Assembly (NCBI RefSeq): GCF_004028635.1 | Contig: NZ_RQJW01000005.1 | Location: forward strand, 62,001 to 126,000 | Length of the DNA: 64,000 nucleotides | From: Streptomyces cyaneus | GTDB lineage: Bacteria; Actinomycetota; Actinomycetes; Streptomycetales; Streptomycetaceae | Direction of reading: 5' to 3' | Shown here: one piece after another, positions 25,878 to 33,016 of the stretch | Position numbering within the stretch: position 1 is the stretch's first letter | Layout of the letters: each line of letters starts with the position of its first letter | Program-made: the position numbers and the translations under genes | Notes under the pieces: generated by a model | The model's input: the letters and a program-made list of their open reading frames with translations, nothing else | Databases searched by the model: none | What the model was told of the DNA's origin: nothing

Positions 25878-27391
25878 GCGGCGCTCCCCCTCCAGATGTC
25901 CGTGAACCGGTCCAGCAGTGCTGCCGCCGCCGTCACGTCATCGGTGAGCGGGCGGTCGGCCAGGTCGTCGTCGAGCACCGACTCGGCCAGCTCCAGTGCC
26001 CGGCCCACCGGAAGATCCGGGTCGGGCCTGAGGTCGCGCAGCCGCAACGCCCGTACGGCGGCGACGAGTTCGCAGCCGACGACCAGACGGTACGCGCCGC
26101 ACGCGCGCAGTGTCTGCCGTGCGGCGAGCGAGGCGAAGCTGGCCTGCTCCTCCACGCCCCGGGAGAGTACAGCGTGGCCGAGCGAGGCGGGGGCGGAGAA
26201 GGCGCGCAGGTCGCCGAGGGCGGCCGCGGCGGCGTACTCGAGGATCATCACGCCGGACGAGGCGGGCTCGTGGTCGGCGAGGAAGGGCTTGAGGCGGGTG
26301 TACGCGGGCTCGTTCAGGGTGGACAGGCGGGACGTCGACAGCCGGGCCACCTGGGTCAGCGCCAGCCGGAAGTGGTCCAGGGCGAGGGCGAGTTGGGCCT
26401 GGTAGAAGCCGCCGTGGTGGTAGGCGGCCATGTCCTCGGGGGAGATGAGGGGGTTCTCGGCGGCGGCGTTGATCTCCACCGCGAGCACCTCCTCCAGGGC
26501 GTCGGCCGCGTCGTGCGCGGGACCGTGGATCTGGGGCAGGCAGCGGAAGCCGTACGGGTCCTGGATCCGGCCGAGCGGAGGGGTCGGCCGGTCCTCGGCG
26601 CCGATCAACTCCCGCATCCGGCGGGCGACTTCGGCGCTGCCCCGGTGCGGTCGGGCGGCGTGCACGGGGGCGGCGTACGCCTCGTGGGAGCCGTCGACGG
26701 CGAGCAGGGACAGGGCGGCGACGACCTGGGTGGCGGCGACGAGGCCGCGCAGTTCGTGCAGGGCCAGGGCCGCCTGGCCGAGGGTGAGGGCGTTGCTGCT
26801 GATGAACGCGAGGGCGTCGTTGTTGTCGAGCTGCTGCGGCTCGGGGGCGCCGGAGCCGCGCCAGGGGTGCTCGCCCGCGAGCGCGAGGCCGGTCTGCGCG
26901 AGCGCCGCGAGGTCGCCGGTGCCGACCGAGCCGAACTCGTTCACGACCGGGTGGGCCCCGCTCTCCAGCGCCTCGCACAGCGCGGTGACGACGGTGGGCC
27001 GCAGGCCGGCACCGCCGGCGAGCAGCTGATTGGCGCGGACGGCCAGCATGGCCCGCACCTGCCGGGCGGGCAGCTCCTCGCCGATGGCGCCGGCGTGGCT
27101 GCGCAGCAGGCGCAGGCCGTGTTCGGCGGCGGCGTCGGTGGGCACGTCCTCGTTCCGGTTGGCGCCCACGCCGGTGGAGCGGCCGTAGACACGTCCGGTC
27201 GCGGCGATGAGGCGGGCGGCGTCCCAGGACTCCTCGGCACGCTTCATCGCGTCGGCCGCGGGAACCGGGCGCGCGGTGCCGCCCGCGAGGCGTACGACGT
27301 CCTCGACGCGGAGCCCGATCCCGTCGAGGACGACCAGGCCGGTGTGCCCGGTGTGCACAGCGCCGGGTGTGTCCACGATCCGAGACGACAT
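25874..27391 (-). CDS. Histidine/aromatic ammonia-lyase homologue lacking the MIO triad (candidate ergothionase)
   Basis: 505 residues from the ATG at 27391 (MSSRIVDTPG). The overall fold is that of the HAL/PAL family: YGRSTGVGANRNEDVP near residue 70, QDPYGFRCLPQIHGPAHDA, and EINAAAENPLISPEDM. The segment that normally reads GSVGASGDLAPL is GSVGTGDLAALA (codons at 26912-26923 give GTGD), one residue short and without the Ala-Ser-Gly that cyclises to the MIO cofactor. It therefore cannot be an ordinary histidine ammonia-lyase. Ergothionase, which removes trimethylamine from ergothioneine, is a known MIO-independent member of this family. The divergent quaternary-amine ABC transporter fits such a substrate. 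Coupled to an RpiR regulator. Function is inference; family membership is secure. Confidence 0.85.
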   Translation of the reverse strand: MSSRIVDTPGAVHTGHTGLVVLDGIGLRVEDVVRLAGGTARPVPAADAMKRAEESWDAARLIAATGRVYGRSTGVGANRNEDVPTDAAAEHGLRLLRSHAGAIGEELPARQVRAMLAVRANQLLAGGAGLRPTVVTALCEALESGAHPVVNEFGSVGTGDLAALAQTGLALAGEHPWRGSGAPEPQQLDNNDALAFISSNALTLGQAALALHELRGLVAATQVVAALSLLAVDGSHEAYAAPVHAARPHRGSAEVARRMRELIGAEDRPTPPLGRIQDPYGFRCLPQIHGPAHDAADALEEVLAVEINAAAENPLISPEDMAAYHHGGFYQAQLALALDHFRLALTQVARLSTSRLSTLNEPAYTRLKPFLADHEPASSGVMILEYAAAAALGDLRAFSAPASLGHAVLSRGVEEQASFASLAARQTLRACGAYRLVVGCELVAAVRALRLRDLRPDPDLPVGRALELAESVLDDDLADRPLTDDVTAAAALLDRFTDIWRGSAA

Positions 27392-27494
27392 AAGGCTCAA
27401 ACACCCCTCAATCCGTGCAGCTTCGACCACGTATTCAGACACCAAGAACTCTGCATGACGTTATACAGCCGGGCAAGGGACATCTCATGATCCA
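27372..27494. repeat. Copy 1 of a duplicated divergent promoter segment
   Basis: It runs from inside the 5' end of the ammonia-lyase-like gene to a dead copy of the transporter start. The right-hand 63-64 bases (about 27432-27494) match 28213-28275 with about five differences and end in ATGATCCA, the first codons of the transporter ATPase, but here followed by CTAG, an immediate in-frame stop. The left-hand 40 bases match 28107-28148 at roughly 85 percent. DUF402 lies between the two copies. Confidence 0.88.
27451..27468. promoter_or_regulatory. 18-bp palindromic putative operator, copy 1
   Basis: CTGCATGAC followed by GTTATACAG, a near-perfect palindrome of consensus CTGYATRAC-GTYATRCAG. 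It lies about 60 bases upstream of the ammonia-lyase-like start on the minus strand. The same site recurs upstream of the transporter operon, so both transcripts are probably under one regulator, most simply the RpiR protein of this locus. Confidence 0.55.
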
Positions 27495-27509
27495 CTAGGG
27501 TCGGGCGCC

Positions 27510-28100
27510 ATGAGGTCACGGTTCCGCAGCGGTGAGGTCGTCGTCCGGCGGGAGATTCTGTCCGGCCGCGAATGGCTGGTGTACCCGGTGCGGGTCGCGA
27601 GCGACGACGAGCGGGCGCTCGCCGTGTACCTGGCCCAGGGCACGCCGCTCACCTTCGGGCACGGCGACTTCCGGTGGGGCCTGCACCCCTGGATCGAGTT
27701 CGAGCACGTGTGGCAGTCCAGCGGGGTCCTGCAGTTGCAGCGCCCCGGGGACGGCTATTCCGTGTGGGGCCGCTGGGAGGACGGCGCCCTGTCGGAGTGG
27801 TACGTCAACTTCCAGGCACCCCTCGTCCGCACGGAGCGCGGGTTCGACACGCTGGACCACGAGCTGGACCTGATCATCCCGGGCGACGGCTCCCCGTACC
27901 GATGGAAGGACGTCGAACACTTCGAGGAGCGAGTGCGCACGGGCGGCTTCGACGCCGAGGAGGCGGACGCCGTCCGTGCGGCGGCCGCCTCCGTCGTGGA
28001 TCTCATCGAGCGGGGGGCGTGCTGGTGGGAGCAGTGGCGTGACTGGCGAGCACCGGCCGACTGGACCGTTCCGGCCCGCGTACCCCTCGGGCACGAGTGA
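27510..28100 (+). CDS. DUF402 domain protein
   Basis: 196 residues. DUF402 features are present: a core from WGLHPWIEFEHVWQSSGVLQL through YVNFQAPLVRTERGFDTLDHELDLIIPGDGSPYRWKDVEHFEE. Some DUF402 proteins hydrolyse nucleoside diphosphates and related compounds; others act in RNA metabolism. It lies exactly between two copies of a duplicated promoter segment, so it seems to have entered an ancestral lyase/transporter intergenic region. Whether it belongs to the same pathway is unclear. Confidence 0.85.
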   Translation: MRSRFRSGEVVVRREILSGREWLVYPVRVASDDERALAVYLAQGTPLTFGHGDFRWGLHPWIEFEHVWQSSGVLQLQRPGDGYSVWGRWEDGALSEWYVNFQAPLVRTERGFDTLDHELDLIIPGDGSPYRWKDVEHFEERVRTGGFDAEEADAVRAAAASVVDLIERGACWWEQWRDWRAPADWTVPARVPLGHE

Positions 28101-28106
28101 CATCCA

Positions 28107-28275
28107 TCCACGATCTGAGACGCCATAACCCCTGAAACACCCCCAAGTCGGTCACCCAGTCCCGCTCCCCGGCCATCCGTTACCGCGGATTAACAGCAGA
28201 GTATTGACAATCTATTCAGCCACCGAGAACTCTGCATGAGGTTATACAGCCGGGCAGAGGACATCTCATGATCCA
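28107..28275. repeat. Copy 2 of the duplicated divergent promoter segment
   Basis: The left end holds a decayed copy of the ammonia-lyase-like start: on the minus strand ATGGCGTCTCAGATCGTGGA, reading MASQIVD against the real MSSRIVD. The right end is the live promoter and start of the transporter ATPase (ATGATCCAG at 28268). About 60 extra bases, including TTGACA at 28204-28209, separate the two conserved blocks in this copy. Confidence 0.86.
28232..28249. promoter_or_regulatory. 18-bp palindromic putative operator, copy 2
   Basis: CTGCATGAG followed by GTTATACAG, 18 bases before the transporter ATPase start codon; one base differs from copy 1. Its position between any upstream promoter and the start codon suits a repressor. 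Confidence 0.52.
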
Positions 28276-29320
28276 GTTCGACGCGGTCCACAAGCGCTTC
28301 CCCAACGGCACGACAGCAGTCCACGACCTCTCCCTGGAGATGCCGGAGGGCGGCGTGACCGTCCTCGTCGGATCCTCCGGTTGCGGCAAGACGACCACCC
28401 TGCGGATGATCAACCGGATGGTCGAGCCGACCTCCGGCACCATCCGGGTCGGCGGCAAGGACGTCACCCGACAGGACGCCGCCGAACTGCGCCGCTCCAT
28501 CGGGTACGTCATCCAGCAGGCGGGCCTGTTCCCGCACCGCACGGTGCTCGACAACATCGCCACCGTGCCGCTGCTGCTCGGCTGGAGCCGCCGCAAGGCC
28601 CGCGCCCGGGCGGCGGAACTGCTGGAGACCGTCGGTCTCGCGGCCGACGCCGGCAAGCGCTACCCACATCAGCTCTCCGGCGGCCAGCAGCAGCGCGTCG
28701 GCGTCGCCCGCGCGCTCGCCGCCGATCCGCCCGTGCTGCTGATGGACGAGCCGTTCGGCGCGGTCGACCCCGTCGTGCGCACCCAGCTCCAGGACGAACT
28801 GCTCAGACTCCAGAAGGAGTTGAGCAAGACCATCGTCTTCGTCACCCACGACATCGACGAGGCCGTCCGGCTCGGCGACCAGATCGCGGTCTTCCGCACC
28901 GGCGGCCACCTCGTCCAGTGCGCCTCCCCCGCCGAGCTCCTCGCCCGCCCCGCCGACGACTTCGTGGCCGACTTCCTCGGCGCCGAGCGCGGCCTGAAGC
29001 TGCTGTCGCTGCGGACCCTCGCGGACGTCCCGCAGGGCCCGGCACCGGAGAGCGGCGACTGGAGCCTCGTACTCGACGCGGCGAACAAGCCCCTGCACTG
29101 GGCGGCGAAGGCCACCAAGGACACGAAGGGCGCCGAACTCCCCGTACGACCGCTCAAGGACACCGACTCGCTCCTGGCGGCCCTGAACGAGTCGATCGCC
29201 TCCCCCACCGGCCTGATAGCCCGCGTCGACGCGGAGGGCGCCCTCACCGGCGTCTCGTCCCGCGACGACATCCACGAGCACGCCGGACAGGCCCACACCG
29301 AGGCGCGGGTGGCCGCATGA
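28268..29320 (+). CDS. Quaternary-amine ABC transporter ATP-binding protein (OpuCA/ProV type)
   Basis: 350 residues. Walker A GSSGCGKTT, Q-loop YVIQQAGLFPH, signature LSGGQQQRVGVARAL and Walker B VLLMDEPFGAVD are intact. The C-terminal hundred residues correspond to the CBS-type osmosensing/regulatory tail of OpuA/OpuC ATPases but look degenerate. Annotation pipelines would call it a glycine betaine/carnitine/choline importer. The OpuC family also includes ergothioneine importers, and the neighbouring MIO-less lyase favours a histidine-betaine substrate. Its stop overlaps the next start (ATGA). Confidence 0.93.
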   Translation: MIQFDAVHKRFPNGTTAVHDLSLEMPEGGVTVLVGSSGCGKTTTLRMINRMVEPTSGTIRVGGKDVTRQDAAELRRSIGYVIQQAGLFPHRTVLDNIATVPLLLGWSRRKARARAAELLETVGLAADAGKRYPHQLSGGQQQRVGVARALAADPPVLLMDEPFGAVDPVVRTQLQDELLRLQKELSKTIVFVTHDIDEAVRLGDQIAVFRTGGHLVQCASPAELLARPADDFVADFLGAERGLKLLSLRTLADVPQGPAPESGDWSLVLDAANKPLHWAAKATKDTKGAELPVRPLKDTDSLLAALNESIASPTGLIARVDAEGALTGVSSRDDIHEHAGQAHTEARVAA

Positions 29321-29958
29321 CCATCGACTGGTCGTGGATAGGCGACCACACCGACGACCTCACCACCCTGACGATCTCCCACCTCCAGGCCGCACTCACC
29401 GCCGTCTTCCTGGGCGTCCTGATCTCCCTCCCCCTCGCGGTGATCGCCCACCGGATCCGCCCCCTGCGCGGCTTCCTGCTCGGCCTCTCGAACGTCCTGT
29501 TCACGATCCCGTCGATCGCGATCTTCGTGCTCCTGCTGCCGGTGTCCGGCCTGACCCGCACGACGACCGTGATCGGCCTGACGATCTACACGCTGGTCGT
29601 GCTGCTCCGGAACACCGTCGAAGGCCTCGACTCGGTCCCCGTGAAGGTGAAGGAGGCCGCGAAGGCAATGGGCACGCGCCCCCTGCGCACGCTCCTCACC
29701 GTCGAGTTCCCGCTCGCCCTCCCCGTGATCATGGCGGGCGTCCGGATCGCGACGGTCATGTCCATCTCCCTGGTCTCGGTCGCGACCTACATCGGCGACG
29801 GCGGCCTCGGCCAGCTCTTCACCGACGGCTTCCAGCGCAACTTCCCGACCCCGGTGATCGTCGGAGTGGTCCTCACCCTCCTGCTCGCCGTGGTCGCGGA
29901 CGCGGCTCTGGTCGCCCTGCAGTACGTCCTGACCCCCTGGCGGAGGCGGCGAGCCTGA
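29317..29958 (+). CDS. Quaternary-amine ABC transporter permease 1
   Basis: 213 residues, OpuCB/ProW type, with five or six membrane helices, beginning LTISHLQAALTAVFLGVLISLPLAV. The EAA loop EAAKAMGTRPLRTLLTVEFPLALPVI contacts the ATPase. The ATG at 29317 overlaps the ATPase stop. Works as a heterodimer with the next gene. Confidence 0.92.
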   Translation: MTIDWSWIGDHTDDLTTLTISHLQAALTAVFLGVLISLPLAVIAHRIRPLRGFLLGLSNVLFTIPSIAIFVLLLPVSGLTRTTTVIGLTIYTLVVLLRNTVEGLDSVPVKVKEAAKAMGTRPLRTLLTVEFPLALPVIMAGVRIATVMSISLVSVATYIGDGGLGQLFTDGFQRNFPTPVIVGVVLTLLLAVVADAALVALQYVLTPWRRRRA

Positions 29959-29959
29959 C

Positions 29960-30622
29960 ATGTACGAACTCTTCAGCAACCTCGGCGCCTGGCTGGTCAG
30001 CGGCGAGCAGTGGTCGGGCCCGGACGGCATCGGCCACCGCCTGGCCGAACACCTCCAGTACTCCCTCGTCGCCACGCTCATCGCGGCGGCGATCGGCCTC
30101 CCCCTGGGCCTGCTGATCGGCCACACCGGCAAGGGCGCCTTCCTCGCGATCAACCTCGCGTCCTTCGGCCGCGCCCTGCCGACCGTCGGCCTGGTCGTCC
30201 TGGTCTTCCTGGCCGGCGGACTGTCCATGCTCCCGGTCTACGTCGCCCTGGTCGCCCTCGCGGTCCCGGCGATCGTCACCAACACCTACGCCGGGATGAC
30301 GGCCGTCGACCCGGACGTGAAGGACGCGGCACGCGGCCAGGGCATGCGCGGCCACCAGGTCCTGTTCCAGGTGGAACTCCCCCTCGCCCTCCCCCTGATC
30401 ATGACGGGCCTGCGCCTGGCACTGATCCAGGTCGTGGCGACGGCCACCATCGCCGCGTACGTCTCCTTCGGCGGCCTGGGCCGCTACGTCTTCGACGGCC
30501 TCGCCCAGCGCGACCTCGTGCAGGTGCTCGGCGGCGCGGTGCTGGTCGCCGTGGTCGCCGTGGCCCTGGACCTGGCCCTCTCCGGCCTCCAGCGCATCCT
30601 CTTCCGCCACCGCACTGCCTAG
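29960..30622 (+). CDS. Quaternary-amine ABC transporter permease 2
   Basis: 220 residues, same family as permease 1 (OpuCD type), starting one base after it. Membrane helices include YSLVATLIAAAIGLPLGLLIG and TVGLVVLVFLAGGLSMLPVY. The EAA-like loop is DAARGQGMRGHQVLFQVELPLALPLIM. Confidence 0.92.
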   Translation: MYELFSNLGAWLVSGEQWSGPDGIGHRLAEHLQYSLVATLIAAAIGLPLGLLIGHTGKGAFLAINLASFGRALPTVGLVVLVFLAGGLSMLPVYVALVALAVPAIVTNTYAGMTAVDPDVKDAARGQGMRGHQVLFQVELPLALPLIMTGLRLALIQVVATATIAAYVSFGGLGRYVFDGLAQRDLVQVLGGAVLVAVVAVALDLALSGLQRILFRHRTA

Positions 30623-30633
30623 GGACCCTTTCG

Positions 30634-31566
30634 ATGAACCGACGTACTCTCCTCGGCGGCCTCTTCGCAGCGGCCTCCGTCCCCGCCCTCTCCGCCTGCG
30701 CGAGCGGCATCACGTCCCTGGACAGCCAGGGCTCGACCAGCGGTGGCGGCGGCTCCAGCAAGGGCGGCATCACCATCGGCACCGCCAACTTCACCGAGAA
30801 CCAGGTGCTCGGGTACCTGTACGCCGCCGTGCTGCAGGAGGCCGGCGTGAAGGTGAACGTCCGCCCCAACCTCGGCACCCGCGAGATCCTCATCCCCGCG
30901 CTCAAGGGCGGCGACATCGATCTGCTCCCCGAGTACCAGGGCGCCCTGCTCCACTACGTCGCCCCCAAGGCGACCGCGACCGAGGAGGGCGAGATGCAGA
31001 ACGCCCTCACCATCGCCCTCCCCAGCGGCCTCCAGGTGCTGCCGTACGGCATGGCCGAGGACTCCGACGCCTTCGTCGTCACCCGGGAGACGGCCGAGAA
31101 GTACGGCCTGACCTCCCTCGCCGACCTGAAGAAGCAGAACGGCAAGCTGGTCATCGGCGCGGCACCCGAGGTGAAGAAGCGGGAGGTGGGCGCGGTCGGT
31201 CTGAAGGACGTGTACGGGGTGGAGTTCAAGGAGTTCAAATCCCTCGACTCCTCCGGTCCGCTGGTCAAGGGCGCCCTGAAGAAGGGCGACGTGGACGTGG
31301 CGAACCTCTTCACCACCGACACCGACATCCAGGCCAACGACTGGGTGGTCCTGACCGACCCCAAGAACCTCATCCCCGGCCAGCACGTCGTCCCCCTCAT
31401 CGCCGACCGCAAGGCCGACTCCACGGTCCGCAAGGCCCTCGCCCGCCTCGGCAACACCCTGACCACCGCCCAGCTCACCGAGCTGAACCGGCAGGTCGAC
31501 AAGGACAAGAAGGACCCTCAGGACGTGGCGGACGCGTACGCGAAGGAGCACGGGTTGGTGAAGTGA
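30634..31566 (+). CDS. Quaternary-amine ABC transporter substrate-binding lipoprotein
   Basis: 310 residues, OpuCC/ProX type. A twin-arginine-like start (MNRRTLLGGLFAAASVPALSAC) ends in a lipobox, with Cys at about residue 22, then a Gly/Ser linker and the type II binding fold: ITIGTANFTENQVLGYLYA, LLPEYQGALLHY and VVPLIADRKAD. Ligand-cage aromatic residues cannot be assigned without a structure alignment. Last gene of the four-gene importer. Confidence 0.92.
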   Translation: MNRRTLLGGLFAAASVPALSACASGITSLDSQGSTSGGGGSSKGGITIGTANFTENQVLGYLYAAVLQEAGVKVNVRPNLGTREILIPALKGGDIDLLPEYQGALLHYVAPKATATEEGEMQNALTIALPSGLQVLPYGMAEDSDAFVVTRETAEKYGLTSLADLKKQNGKLVIGAAPEVKKREVGAVGLKDVYGVEFKEFKSLDSSGPLVKGALKKGDVDVANLFTTDTDIQANDWVVLTDPKNLIPGQHVVPLIADRKADSTVRKALARLGNTLTTAQLTELNRQVDKDKKDPQDVADAYAKEHGLVK

Positions 31567-31647
31567 CGGCGCCCTGCCGTGTACCCCCATGCCAACAGGG
31601 GGGCTAACCCCAGTGCGGCCACCGCCCGCGCTCCCTACCGTGGGCGT

Positions 31648-32088
31648 ATGACCGGAATGGATGCGCGGGACACCGAGCTCAAGAGGGAACTCAACGCAAC
31701 CCTGCAGGCCCGTAGGGAACTAGGCGACGAATACGAGTCCGCGCTGGTCGACTCGTTCCTGGAGAAGGTCGACCAGCGCATCGACGGGGCGGTCGAGCGC
31801 CGGCTGCGGCGGCAGCTGGCCGAGCAGCAGATGGTGGTGGCCCGGGGCGCCCGGTCGCCGAAGGCCACGGACTCCTTCGGCGAGCGCTTCGGCTTCGGCA
31901 TCGTCTCGCTGGTCCTGGCGGTCCCGCTGTCCGCGATCGGCGCCGGCACCGCCCACCTCCCCGGCCTGCTGGTCAGCTGGGTCGGCATCGTCGGCGTCAA
32001 CGTCGTCCAGGCGGCCCGCACCAACCCCGGGCTGTTCCGGAGCTGGCGCCGCAAGTCGGCCAAGGACGAGGACCGCTGGGAGGACTGA
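31648..32088 (+). CDS. Small membrane protein with N-terminal coiled coil
   Basis: 146 residues from the ATG at 31648 (an ATG three codons on is an alternative). A charged helical N-terminus (DTELKRELNATLQARRELGDEYESALVDSFLEKV) is followed by two membrane spans (FGFGIVSLVLAVPLSAIGA and LPGLLVSWVGIVGVNVVQAA). It looks like a conserved Streptomyces hypothetical membrane protein. Function unknown. Confidence 0.75.
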   Translation: MTGMDARDTELKRELNATLQARRELGDEYESALVDSFLEKVDQRIDGAVERRLRRQLAEQQMVVARGARSPKATDSFGERFGFGIVSLVLAVPLSAIGAGTAHLPGLLVSWVGIVGVNVVQAARTNPGLFRSWRRKSAKDEDRWED

Positions 32089-32111
32089 GCCTCCCTGAGC
32101 GGCTACGGCCC

Positions 32112-32876
32112 TCACGCCTGCCGGGTCGGCAGCACCACGACCTGCCGCAGGTTGACGTGCCGGGGGCGGCTGGCGACGTAGGCGACGAGATCGGCGAGCT
32201 CCCCGGCCGCCAGTGTGCCCATCGCCTCGACCATCCCGCCGACCTGCTCGCGCAGACCGTCGTTGTCGATGTGCGAGGCGAGTTCGGTCTCGGTCAGCCC
32301 GGGCTCGATGTTGGTGACCCGCACGTCCCGCGGCCCGAACTCGCCTCGCAGCAGCGCCGAGAGATGGGTGACAGCGGCCTTCGTCGCCCCGTACACGGCG
32401 TAGTTGGTGAAGCCGGTGACGTGCGCGCCGATGGACGAGACGTTCACCAGATCCGCGCTGCGGCCCTGCCCGGCCGCCTCCGTCAGATCCTCGGCGAAGG
32501 CGCCGATGACCCGCAGGACACCGGTGACATTGGTGTCGATCATCCGCTGCCACTCGTCGACGCGCGCGTCCTCGATCGGGTTGGGCAGCATGACGCCGGC
32601 GTTGTTGACGACCAGGTCGACGGTCCCGTACGCCTCGTGGATCCGGTCCGCGGCGGCCGCCACGGACGCGTCGTCGGTGACGTCCGCGACCACGGCCAGC
32701 GCCCGTCCACCGTCGGCCCGGATCTTCTCGGTGATCGCCTCCAGCCGCTCCCCGCGCCGCGCGAGCAGCGCGACCCGCGCCCCCTGGGCGGCCAGCAGTA
32801 CGGCGACGGCCTCGCCGATGCCGCCATTGGCTCCGCAGGGTCGGCCGTTGCTTCTCGGTGCCGGGTTGGTGCGCAT
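32112..32876 (-). CDS. Short-chain dehydrogenase/reductase with abnormal, probably truncated N-terminus
   Basis: 254 residues if started at the ATG at 32876. From GANGGIGEAVAVLLAAQGARVALLARRGERL onward it is a classical SDR: NNAGVMLPNPIEDARVDEW, the catalytic Ser (NVSSIGAHVTG), YAVYGATKAAV (YxxxK) and NIEPGLTETELASH. What precedes it, MRTNPAPRSNGRPC, is not the expected first beta strand (a VALVTG-type sequence). A dispersed repeat sits immediately upstream at 32880-32950. The divergent regulator has lost its 5' end too, so a deletion or insertion event appears to have replaced the shared intergenic region. NAD(P) binding may be impaired; possibly a pseudogene. Confidence 0.7.
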   Translation of the reverse strand: MRTNPAPRSNGRPCGANGGIGEAVAVLLAAQGARVALLARRGERLEAITEKIRADGGRALAVVADVTDDASVAAAADRIHEAYGTVDLVVNNAGVMLPNPIEDARVDEWQRMIDTNVTGVLRVIGAFAEDLTEAAGQGRSADLVNVSSIGAHVTGFTNYAVYGATKAAVTHLSALLRGEFGPRDVRVTNIEPGLTETELASHIDNDGLREQVGGMVEAMGTLAAGELADLVAYVASRPRHVNLRQVVVLPTRQA

Positions 32877-32879
32877 TAC

Positions 32880-32950
32880 CAGCCCGTCCGGCGTTTGAGG
32901 ACAAGGCCGTTCAGGCCGAAACGGGGGGTCTGGGGGCGTAGCCCCCAGAC
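32880..32950. repeat. Dispersed Streptomyces intergenic repeat, copy A
   Basis: It begins AGCCCGTCCGGCGTTTGAGG and ends in a perfect palindrome GTCTGGGGGC-gta-GCCCCCAGAC (32928-32950). The same family occurs at 37235-37365 and 51706-51832. It lies between two apparently 5'-truncated divergent genes. Confidence 0.85.
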
Positions 32951-33016
32951 AGCGGCTGCAACGCCGGGTGCGCTGCGAAGTCACGGTTCTGAAGACTTCC
33001 GCGGCCGTATCCAGGC

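Noticed and set aside
25874-27391. Naming the gene hutH
   Set aside because: The family match is clear, but the MIO triad required for histidine ammonia-lyase is absent.
27755-28126. Minus-strand frame beginning MASQIVD
   Set aside because: Its start is a decayed copy of the lyase gene start in the duplicated segment; after that it is antisense to DUF402. Recorded as a remnant, not a gene.
28268-31566. Plain reading as a glycine betaine osmoprotectant importer
   Set aside because: Not excluded, but the shared palindrome and the adjacent MIO-less lyase make a catabolic histidine-betaine substrate more economical.
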